A stretch of 64,000 bases of DNA from Agarophyton chilense (Eukaryota > Rhodophyta > Florideophyceae > Gracilariales > Gracilariaceae): positions 1,116,001 to 1,180,000 of the forward strand of contig JARGXX010000117.1 in NCBI GenBank assembly GCA_030374765.1. The letters run 5' to 3'. The notes under the pieces were generated by a model that saw nothing but the letters and a program-made list of their open reading frames with translations, was not told the origin of the DNA and did not search any database. The stretch's first letter is position 1; every line of letters begins with the position of its first letter. Positions 31,104-40,150 of the stretch are shown here, piece by piece. The translations under genes were made by a program, and so were the position numbers.

Positions 31104-33961
31104 TAGAAGACGTAGATGCCATTGACAGTCTGATTCGAGCCGAAGTACCAAGTCCAGGGGAAGATGACGAACTGCGCGCCCTCGTTTTATCTATGCACCG
31201 CCACCGCCACTCTTCATATTGTCGTAATCGTAATCGTGCAGGTCGTTGCCGATTTGGGTACGATAGCACAATGATTGTCCAAGAAACATACATCGAAGAA
31301 GGAACAAACCGTGTTGTTTACCGAAGAAGAAATGAAGAAGATCTCAAAACCGTGCCATACAATCCTACACTCACTAAGAAGTACCGCTCACACATCAATG
31401 TAGAGCGTACGCAGGGTGGAGGAGCGGTAGCGTACCTCATGAAGTATGCTTTTAAGCAGCCCAAAGCACAAGAAGTTGCTCTGAATGTTAGCAACCAGAA
31501 TGAATCGGGTACAGATACCCAACAACCAGCTGTGGTGCAGAATGAAATCCATGCCTACATGCGGGCACGTGTGGTGGGTGCCGTGAATGCTGCTTGGCGA
31601 ATCTTTGAGTTTCGTCACGTCTCCATTCTGCCCACTGTGGAGCGACTTGCAATACATTTGGAGGGAGAGAGAACTTTTGTTCTTCGCAGCCCTAATGACA
31701 TTCACACGACTTCACAGCCATCAACACTGGAACGGTACTTTCAAAGACCTGAGACATATGCCAGTCTTGATTACCTCTCCTACTATGAAAAGGTGCGCCT
31801 GTATCGAACCCTCCCAACTAGTGTACTCAATCAGTTTGATGGAGACAGTACTCAAGTGCCGAGAGACGATTGTGATCCGTCGATGTATGTCGTGGAGAGG
31901 TCAGAAGAGAATCAGTGCGTCGCCAGAATTCGAGCCGTCGTTCCTGCCGAAATAGAGCTTTTTTCACTGTGTTTATTACTTATGAATCGCGCCTCAAGTT
32001 TTTACGAAGATGCGAGGACCATTGACGGACAGCAGCTTTCCACATTTCGGGAAGCAGCGATCGCAAGCGGGCTGCTCAGTGACGGTACAGAGTTTGCCAT
32101 TGCGTTTGAAGAGGCAGTTCAAATATACAGCACTTCATCTGAACTGCGGCGGTTGGTAGTTACGCTGTATCAGCAAGGCGCAGATGCAGAGAAAATGGTT
32201 GTTGACCACTGGGAGGCGCTGTGCAGCGATATTCACGCCGGGGATGAACAACAGCGAAAGCTGGAAATGTATCGACGAATTATTAGCATATCTGACCACC
32301 ATGGAGGTCGTTTGCTCCGTGAGCATAGCTTCTTTGTTCAATATATCCAGCAAAATGAGGAACAAACTGAGACTGATCGTGCAGTAGTCACTCGCCAATT
32401 AAGAGTGGTGCGAAATGCAAGCACACTGCAATCCAGGTATAACACATTGAAACCAACACAAAAACACGTCCTAGATACGATTGTGAATGCTTTAGAACTC
32501 CGACAGCAATCCGATCAAGATCGTCTGACCACTCCTGGAAACGTTTTCTTTATACAAGGATCTGCAGGCACTGGAAAGACGTATATGTTGAATTTGTTGC
32601 GGGATATATGTGAATCAAAAGGAATGCTAGTTGAATTGACAGCTACAACAGGAATCGCTGCATCCCTTTACGAGGGAGGTCGCACATTGCACAGTCTGCT
32701 TGGTTTGGGTGTGGGAGATAAAGACAGTACTACTACACAACTTTCACTGTTGTCCAAGTACGGTCCTCGGTCTCAACGAGCGGAAATTTTGCGCAATCTA
32801 CAGCTACTCGTACTTCACGAGGTTTCGATGCTCTCCAGAAGGTTGTTTGAGCTCATGGACGTGCTACTCAAAGACTTGCGAAGTTCTCAAACACAAACGC
32901 AACCGCCATGTTTCGGTGGACATTCTATAGTGTTCGCCGGCGACTACTCACAGTTGCTTCCTGTTGGGCCTCAGTCGTACATGGAGCCTGAGGCGGGTGG
33001 GAACGTTCGAAGAGTGTATACAAACATTTTGAACGAGCTGCCATGGAAAAGCAATCTCTGGACAGATTCCTCTGTGCAAGTTCTTTATCTCACAGAACAA
33101 GTTCGCCAAGAAGATGATCCGAGGTTTGCGGCTTTTTTGCGTGCCGTTGCGCGCAACACCATCTCGAGTACTATACCACCTCCACTGCAGTCTACTGGAG
33201 TGATGCAAACCGCATATACGTTTGTGTGGAAGTGGGTCACGACGCGGCGCAAAGAAGATGTAGATCTCAGCAAAATGATAATTGCATCCACAAATCATTT
33301 GGTGGATGAACACAATACTGCTGCCCTGAATCTTTTTCCGGGTGAGCAAATCACTTTGCAATCCGCAACTACAGTACAGCCACTTCGAGCGCAGACTGCC
33401 GAGTCGGATATTTTGGACACTATTGTGCCTGAGTTTGCCTATGAATATGCTCCTACTGGTATCCCTCCACACAACCTGTGCCTCAAAATTGGTGTTCCTG
33501 TGATGGTTATTCGAAACGTTCTGCATCCAGTGTTGGTAAATGTAAAAATGTTTGTCGTAGTTCGTGTGGATCAGTGTACGATGCATGTGGCAAGGTTCAA
33601 CGAAAACGGTCAAGTAATCGAGTCACAAGTGCTGCATCGCATTTATTTTGAGTTTTCCTTTGCAGACATTCCTATGATTCGAAGACAGTTCCCCATTCGA
33701 CTTGCATTTGCAGCAACAGTTCACAAAGGACAGGGCAAAACTCTGAACGGTTTAGTTGTTGATGTGCGATCAAATTTCTTCTGTGCAGGTCAGCTGTATG
33801 TGGCGCTGTCACGAGTGCGAAGGAACGAGCATGTGTTGTTACTGCACGACTCTAGCCTTACGTCTGACAATCCACAGACGATACATCCAATGCCAGTTCC
33901 ACTAATCAATCCAGTGCTTCCTGAGGCTATAGAGTTTTGCAATCCTCACCCCACTACGTAG
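31095..33961 (+). CDS. Helitron A Rep C-terminus and PIF1-type helicase
   Basis: The open frame (from upstream 31013) joins the Rep core here as NVIEDVDAIDSLIRAEVPSP. It has the two catalytic tyrosines in AYLMKYAFK (TAC 31433-31435, TAT 31445-31447). An SF1B/PIF1 helicase follows: Walker A GSAGTGKT (about 32559-32582), LLVLHEVSML, GGHSIVFAGDYSQLLPV, TVHKGQGKTLNG and QLYVALSRV. Helitron Rep nicks and joins DNA while the helicase unwinds it. The Walker B Asp is replaced by His (codon CAC at 32816-32818), which probably disables ATP hydrolysis. The C-terminus from about 33906 (LINPVLPEAIEFC) is absent from copy B. Confidence 0.88.
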
Positions 33962-34153
33962 ATATGCATCAGTGCTCAAACACTCAGCCAAAAAAAATGT
34001 TATGCTTTTCTATTTGTTTGCGTGTAAACCTGTTTTGATCTTCAAACTTTTTCCCATTCCGGATTAGAGACGCACGGAGCCATAAAAAGCGAAATCACCA
34101 ATATAGTTTGAAACCAATGCATTCTCGTGCTACAAAGAGATATCCGGCGCCAC

Positions 34154-34395
34154 TGTGCGTGCCGCGGCCGCTGCTAAGGCGCGCAGCGCCGCTAGCGGCC
34201 GTCAAGTTGCAAAGTCCGTCACTTGAAATCTACACTGCAAGTTATAGTATTGGCGGCAGTTAAAACGGAAATATGTGCGTGCCGCGGCCGCTGCTAAGGC
34301 GCACAGCGCCGCTAGCGGCCGTCAAGTTGCTAAGTCCGTGCCTGTACGTCGACACTGCAAGTTACAGTTTCGGAGGCAGTTTGAACGGCATAATA
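34154..34395 (+). repeat. Two-copy 120-bp tandem repeat with GC palindromes
   Basis: Unit 1 is 34154-34273 and unit 2 starts at 34274. Each begins TGTGCGTGCCGCGGCCGC and contains GGCGC-NNN-GCGCC followed by GCTAGCGGCC. The first halves of the units are almost identical and the second halves more diverged. Confidence 0.9.
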
Positions 34396-34468
34396 TGCTA
34401 CAACTGCCCCATTGCTTTTAAAATAAAATGTCCTTAACCAAGCTCACCATACATTTCAGAGCTCGTTT

Positions 34469-34493
34469 CACGATATATCTTTAATATATCGTG
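34469..34493. repeat. Perfect AT-rich hairpin
   Basis: CACGATATAT and ATATATCGTG arms of 10 bp around CTTTA. Confidence 0.85.
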
Positions 34494-34642
34494 CACCAGC
34501 TAGTGCTAAACGGCACAGCGATCCTAGTAGCCGATAACCTGCTATGATCCATCACTGTACGTCGACACTGTCAATAATAGAATCTTCAGCAAGCTTGGCC
34601 TTATATCTCTGCAAAAGGCTACGCTTAGAGCTACAAACGCTA

Positions 34643-35545
34643 CTAAAAGCTCAAGCATATTATAATAAGCTTCATAGAAACGAAATAGTCGAGCAGAACG
34701 ACCGTGGCGCGCAGCGCCGCCTGCGGCCGAAGGCCGCTTTCTCTTGACGATACATCCGAAGCCAGTTCCACTGGCATCGGATGTATCGTCTGTGGATTGT
34801 CAGGCGTATGGCTAGAGTCTTGCAGTAACAACACATGCTCGTTCCTTCGCACTCGTGACAGGGTCACATACAGCTGACCTGCACAGAAGAAATTTGATCG
34901 CACATCAACAACTAAACCGTTCAGAGTTTTGCCCTGTCCTTTGTGAACTGTTGCTGCAAATGCAAGTCGAATGGGGAACTGTCTTCGAATCATAGGAATG
35001 TCTGCAAAGGAAAACTCAAAATAAATGCGATGCAGCACTTGTGACTCGATTACTTGACCGTTTTCGTTGAACCTTGCCACATGCATCGTAAACTGATCCA
35101 CACGAACTACGACAAACATTTTTACATTTACCAACACTGGATGCAGAACGTTTCGAATAACCATCACAGGAACACCAATTTTGAGGCACAGGTTGTGTGG
35201 AGGGATACCAGTAGGAGCATATTCATAGGCAAACTCAGGCACAATAGTGTCCGAAATATCCGACTCGGCAGTCTGCGCTCGAAGTGGCTGTACTGTAGTT
35301 GCGGATTGCAAAGTGATTTGCTCACCCGGAAAAAGATTCAGTGCAGCAGTATTGTGTTCATCCACCAAATGATTTGTGGATGCAATTATCATTTTGCTGA
35401 GATCTACATCTTCTTTGCGCCGCGTCGTGACCCACTTCCACACAAACGTATATGCGGTTTGAATCACTCCAGTAGACTGCAGTGGAGGTGGTATAGTACT
35501 CGAGATGGTGTTGCGCGCAACGGCATGCAAAAAAGCCGCAAACCC
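34643..35545 (-). pseudogene. Helitron B helicase C-terminal fragment
   Basis: The frame matches the last third of the A helicase (TVHKGQGKTLNG, YVTLSRV where A has YVALSRV). It begins at the deletion junction and is followed by about 40 residues read through the palindrome and spacer (VELASDVSSRESGLRPQ). Walker A and B are deleted. Confidence 0.8.
34746..34790. repeat. Fold-back palindrome at the inner end of Helitron B
   Basis: Arms of 21 bp (34746-34766 and 34770-34790), one mismatch, 3-nt centre TCC. Both arms derive from the helicase 3' coding sequence; the left arm plus centre also matches Helitron A 33879-33905 on the same strand. It marks the turning point of the inversion. Confidence 0.9.
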
Positions 35546-35987
35546 TAAAAGCATACTTCATGAGGTACGCTACCGCTCCTCCACCCTTCGTGCGCTCTAC
35601 ATTGATGTGTGAGCGGTACTTCTTAGTGAGTGTAGGATTGTATGGCACGATTTTGAGATCTTCTTCATTTCTTCTTCGGTAAACAACACGGTTTGTTCCT
35701 TCTTCGATGTATGTTTCTTGGACAATCATTGTGCTATCGTACCCAAATCGGCAACGACCTGCACGATTCCGATTACGACAATATGAAGAGTGGCGGTGGC
35801 GGTGCATAGATAAAACGAGGGCGCGCAGTTCGTCATCTTCCCCTGGACTTGGTACTTCGGCTCGAATCAGACTGTCAATGGCATCTACGTCTTCTATTAC
35901 ATTACACCTCCTTCTAACCATAGCAGGATGTGATGGTGCGGTACGTTTCGTTCTTGAAACTCCAGCTTTGCTGCAAGTCCCAAGCAC
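35546..35987 (-). pseudogene. Helitron B Rep C-terminal segment ending at the deletion
   Basis: Same as A from the block after HUH to the double tyrosine (AYLMKYAF), then runs out of frame into the helicase remnant (RVCGFFACRC). Confidence 0.8.
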
Positions 35988-36202
35988 TTGGACCCAAATA
36001 ACTGTTCTGAATTCTTTTCGAGGTCTTTCACAATATCGTTGATGTACTGGTTGTAAACTCTGGCAATCAAGTCTGGGCGGTCAAACGGGCGTGGACGATT
36101 AGCTGGTGCTGTGAAAGCACTCCGATGAGTCGTATCCATGCCTAAACTCTTCACATCCGCTCGCCATACGTTCATTGTGACGGTGATGAATAGCGAAGGG
36201 GG
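35897..36202 (-). pseudogene. Helitron B Rep segment with HUH motif
   Basis: Residue-identical to copy A over the segment with PHHHILLWLEGG, with the same frameshift at its end and the same TGA at its start. Confidence 0.8.
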
Positions 36203-36697
36203 TCATTTTCTTGCCACAATCGCTTGCACATCCTGTCGTTTACTTTTACAGTACTTAGAAGAGTTCACTGAGTCATCAGGAAGCAAAATACGTCCCATAA
36301 GCCTGAATTGCGCGTCAGTCATTCCGCCAGTCGATTGATTTTGCGCTTGAACGATTTCCGTCTCTTGAAGTATGCGTACTTGCTGCTGCCGTTCTAGGTA
36401 TTGTTGTCGCATGTCTTCAATGTTCGTTTGTGTGCGAAGCAACCACATTTGCATTAATGGACCACTATTAAGCAAAAAGTTATCTGAATACAGTCGACGC
36501 TTTGCATTTTGTGCCCAAGTAAGCTTCTGAAGATTCCACTGATTGAAACCGAGCCCTAAGCTTTCTTGCGTACCATTTCGTGCTTGCAGATACAAACGCA
36601 GGTCAAACGGTTTATGCTCGTTGCCATACGGGTACAGAAGGGGAAATGTACCTCTCTCTGCTAGCATAGAAGACAGTTTCAGCAATTTATACCGCAC
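36203..36697 (-). pseudogene. Helitron B Rep segment (Helitron-like N domain)
   Basis: One residue differs from copy A (LGFNQWN against LGFDQWN). It ends with the same TGA as A. Confidence 0.75.
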
Positions 36698-37424
36698 TCG
36701 GGGGGTTGCTGTTTGAGTTTACTGCAGCCCCTGCTTGCTCCGTGTCGCCTGTGATAGCTGCGTGTTCTTCCGTAACTGTGCCCTCAGTCAACTGAGGCAC
36801 CTGGGCCTCGACATGGTACAGACCGCCTGGATCGACTACGAAGGTTCTCATCATGGATGGTCCAGCTCCAGGAGCATCCTCGGACATCGGACCTGCACCT
36901 ACGTTGTCACCAGACACTGTTTCAGTTCTGGTGCCCTCATATCCGCGCACTATCACTCCCTCGTTCGCAGCTTGCGAGCTTACGTCAACCGTATTTTCTT
37001 CTTGTGCCTGCATTTGCTCCGTTGTCAGCATCGCTCGATACCGCTCTCGCACCACATCAGGTTTGGGCTGAATCACCTCGTAAGGTCTCGGAACTATGTG
37101 TTTCACGTTGATGTCTTGGATAAACGCTCGCAGGTTTGCTCGTGTATAGTGAGCAGGATCCAGAGAAGGAGGCCCTGCGCCCCAAAGAAAACTATACCGC
37201 GTGCTGCTCTGTCTGTGTGCCGGGAGAGCGAGTGCTGCAGTTCCTTCTAGTCTGAGAAACGAAGGGCCAAATCCTGTGACATAGGACATGTCCATAAACG
37301 CTTGAGTGGTGGCAAAAAGCGTATTCAAGTTTAAGGAGTTCAAGTGGAATGCTCTTGAACGGTATATGCTTCGTATTTCTTCATTAGTATGGCGTCTACG
37401 AAATGTGACCCCCCATCCTGAATT
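36687..37424 (-). pseudogene. Helitron B Rep N-terminal segment
   Basis: Nearly identical to copy A (TETVS against TATVS) and carries the same six-C frameshift. Confidence 0.6.
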
Positions 37425-38159
37425 TCATTTCATGCCACAACAGACTCCATGTACCTCTTTTCCTAAAAGCACACACCCACACCACTTGCAACTATGAATT
37501 CGTAACGTCCAGTCTTCGTACGGACACCAACCATAGGTGTGTGAAAACTCACCGCATCTTCTGCATCTGCGGGTTCCTACGGTGGACAACGTCTCAAACT
37601 CAGGAATGTTTGCACGAGTGGCTGGATCAATCCATGCTTGAGCAGCATCGGAATCCCATGCGTAGTAAACGCGATACAATCCACGATCTGGACGTCCGGC
37701 AAACAGCATGACGGTCGAATCAAGCTCTTGGAGCGATTGTTGTTCTTCTGAATGAATAGCAAAAGTAGGAACCTGCTGAAGCTCTGACTCAGCGGATGGT
37801 GCGGAAGCTGGAGTGATTTCATCTTCTTCAACTTCCATCGGAGCAGGCATCTCTTCTTCGACATTAGCCCGAGGATGGTTTTCAGTGGTTCTCGTGGTAC
37901 TTGGAAGTGATCCACCGATGATTGTTGGAGCTGTAATGATTTCATCTTCGTTCAAATCCGTGACGACGACTGGATCTTGCACATGCTGACCAGTTTCGTT
38001 TACTTGTACTTCATCTGGAGCATCTTCGACAGTAACCGTTACTCTTTCGGGTCCTTCCAATCCTGCGATTGTCGCGCCTCTGTTTTCTCCAGAACCTCTT
38101 CTTCTTCGTCTCCATCTCACGCCTCCATAGTTTTGTCTCTCTTCTTCTTCTTTATTCAT
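37425..38159 (-). CDS. Helitron B N-terminal zinc-knuckle protein segment
   Basis: Matches copy A with about four residue changes after its first ATG (for example GATIAG, VVTDLN). The CCHC knuckle reads CRRCGEFSHTYGWC. It ends with the shared TGA. Confidence 0.65.
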   Translation of the reverse strand: MNKEEEERQNYGGVRWRRRRRGSGENRGATIAGLEGPERVTVTVEDAPDEVQVNETGQHVQDPVVVTDLNEDEIITAPTIIGGSLPSTTRTTENHPRANVEEEMPAPMEVEEDEITPASAPSAESELQQVPTFAIHSEEQQSLQELDSTVMLFAGRPDRGLYRVYYAWDSDAAQAWIDPATRANIPEFETLSTVGTRRCRRCGEFSHTYGWCPYEDWTLRIHSCKWCGCVLLGKEVHGVCCGMK

Positions 38160-39015
38160 TTTATTTTGAGCTTGTGCTAGCTCTTCGAATCTACGACAAA
38201 GTTTATGTAGTATAAAAAACAAACACAACTAAACCGTATGAAGAAAAATGTTTGATCTTTGGTTGCAGTTTGTTGCTTTGCACCCACCAGGGCTGGTTTC
38301 ATGCAGCTGTCTTAATTAAAAAAAATCTGCAAGACTTATATTACCCAATGCAACTCATGCGCAGCACAGGGACTCTCGACACACTTCTGTTGAAAAGTGA
38401 CGGACGAAGTGTGCCCAGCCGGTTTCGGTTTTCAAGCCGTATGCCGTTTAACCCGCGTCCGGTTGTTGGGATGGGTTTGCTATTACTCACGGCAATACTC
38501 CCTGACACGCAGTGGAGCAAGCGCTTTCCAGCCCCCAGAGGTACGACACGGCGGCCGCCCCAGACCCTGCACAGCAAGGTCTGCTGGTATAAGGTCTGGG
38601 AAACCCTCAAGACTTCCTGAATCGCCGTCAAACGATCAGTGTACCACGCAGCACCTGACTTTTTCCAGATCCGTGGTACTCAATGGGTTACTACGATGGC
38701 GGCCTGCACACGAGCTCGGCCTTGCCTAGGTCCCAGGGCAGTCACAGCACTCAGTCTCTTGTCATAGAGTGCTGTGGCCCATGCCTGAAATTTGGAGGTT
38801 TTTTTGTGGTTAGGGTCAAGAGCCGAGTTGTCTGACTCGGTTCGTATCAAACGTATTCTGATTGGTCGGCACTTGGGCGGCGCACGGCACTGTAGCAAAG
38901 TGCACTCGATAATTATTGGGTGGGAGTGCATTTGCGTGCCACGGGTCAGACGTGTAGGGAGATTTGGCGCGAAAGGGGCCCCCCCTCATACTGATGACAA
39001 TCATTACTAGGGAGA

Positions 39016-39960
39016 TGGCTCGTAGCCCGCCTCTGACACGTTCTAAACAGCTGCAACTCATGGAATTAGTTTCCAGGGTATGATTCCAGCAGATATAGCG
39101 CGATAACTCAAGTTCAACCCAAAGACAATCAGAAACGTCACGAAAAACCCCGCTACATACGAAACAAAACAGACAATCGGCCGTCCTAAGTCACAATTCT
39201 CAGGCGATGAGTGCACAAAAAAGCAAAAACAGTGCTTTGAGACTTTAACTTGCAGAAAATATGTCAAAACTTTAAATATGCTTTTCTCAAAATTTACTTT
39301 ATGGAGTACAGTTAAATGCCATGCTTTTTTAAAGTACACCAAAAAAAGGAACTTTCCTAAACAAACATCACAAGAACGATTTAGTGCAATAGTGTGCTAA
39401 AAAGACTTCTTAGAAAACATAATAGAAAAAAATCATCTCTTCTGACGAAAAAAAAAAAAAATTTATGTTTCAGATTGCTATAAATTTGTTAGCATGATCT
39501 ATAAAAAGAAAAGAAGAAATTACTCACGAAACATTCAGAAAAAGCATCGGTCATGGTTTAGGCTGCAATATTTACAAAAAAGCAACTTTAAAAGCTACCT
39601 TTGAAACTATTACAGACTCTGAGAAGTATTCTGAGGTTTTAAAAACTCTATGCTACCTTTTACATACATTATGCACAGAAAATAATTCTTTTTTCAGCAA
39701 AATAATGTACCTGTGCATATGTCTAATTCTATGAAAGTGGTTTAATTGTCTAAATATGTCGGTTATGGAATGGCCCGCGCGCTCTCCTGACCTTAACCCT
39801 ATCGTAAACTTTTGAGAAATGTTGGGCTGAATGATTAGTGGGCAAAGAAGGAAATTTCATACAGTTTTTTATTTGAAAAACTGTGTCAAAGATTTCTGGA
39901 AAAAAATTGACAGAAATGTTTTCAATTGTTTTATTGATGCAATTCCCAAGCATTATATAA
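39016..39960 (+). pseudogene. Tc1/mariner-like transposase, dead
   Basis: After the missing A of the start codon, the frame reads MARSPPLTRSKQLQLMELVS, shifts frame, then GMIPADIAR, a TAA, and LKFNPKTIRNVTKNPATYET with GRPKSQFS: the HTH region and GRPR-type hook. Downstream are ISSDEKK (first acidic block), SVMV followed by TAG (W expected) and AAIF, FSAKxN-like QQNNVPVH (second catalytic Asp changed to Asn) and WPARSPDLNPIVNF (final Glu changed to Val), then a TGA and another TGA at Trp positions. Three stops fall where Trp is conserved, all G-to-A changes. The element was dead or has died since the Helitron insertion. Confidence 0.8.
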
Positions 39961-40110
39961 GCGTTATAAAACTAAAAAGTTAAAATAAACTACTGAATTT
40001 GCGCTAGAGTAAACAAGATGCACTTCAGATTATGTTTTTGAAAGTATTTTTGCTTCATATTTTGTTTACACTGATTTTGTTAGTTTTTCAGTAGCTAAAA
40101 CGTCGATTTT

Positions 40111-40148
40111 CGAATTGTTTGGGCGAGGGATATGATTTTGAAACGGAT
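40111..40148 (-). repeat. Tc1/mariner right terminal inverted repeat
   Basis: Inverted imperfect match of 27810-27850; TA follows at 40149-40150. Confidence 0.6.
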
Positions 40149-40150
40149 TA

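Larger units (their letters stand above)
27930..33961 (+). mobile_element. Helitron copy A (rolling-circle transposon)
   Basis: Its 5' end TCTCTCCCTTATAATG follows an A (27929), as Helitrons insert between A and T and start with TC. It encodes zinc-knuckle, Rep (HUH and double-tyrosine) and PIF1-type helicase segments in order. The 3' terminus is not fixed; it should lie in 33962-34745. The body from the 5' end to 33905 is repeated in inverted orientation at 34768-39015. The reading frame is interrupted by two TGA codons and two frameshifts, all shared by copy B. Confidence 0.88.
33962..34745. other. Unique spacer between the two Helitrons
   Basis: Not part of the inverted repeat and no gene seen. 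Holds the 120-bp tandem repeat, a perfect hairpin (34469-34493), a third partial copy of the repeat word GTACGTCGACACTG (near 34556), and a GCGCGCAGCGCCGC motif near 34710. The Helitron 3' end should be here; a GC-rich stem followed by CTAG occurs twice in the repeat. Confidence 0.6.
34768..39015 (-). mobile_element. Helitron copy B, inverted, internally deleted and 3'-truncated
   Basis: The inverted copy of Helitron A. Its 5' end TCTCCCTAGTAATG is at 39015, next to T at 39016. Coding blocks are nearly identical to A, while the 5' non-coding 700 bp differ by many substitutions and small indels. About 1.67 kb is deleted relative to A (A positions about 31455-33121), removing the helicase N-terminus. 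The 3' end stops at the fold-back palindrome, so no 3' terminus exists. It cannot be autonomous. Confidence 0.88.
27810..40148 (+). mobile_element. Tc1/mariner-like element split by the Helitron pair
   Basis: The left piece is 27810-27929 and the right piece 39016-40148, about 1.25 kb in total, the usual size of a Tc1 element. The left end, after TA, starts CAGTGCGTTCCAAAAATATA; the right end read in reverse (40145 to 40111) is CGTTTCAAAATCATATCCCT, a diverged inverted match, with TA at 40149-40150. The right piece carries the transposase relic in the expected direction and distance. The insertion point (after 27929, before 39016) restores ATATGGCTCG, so the insert sits inside the presumed start codon. 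Confidence 0.78.
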
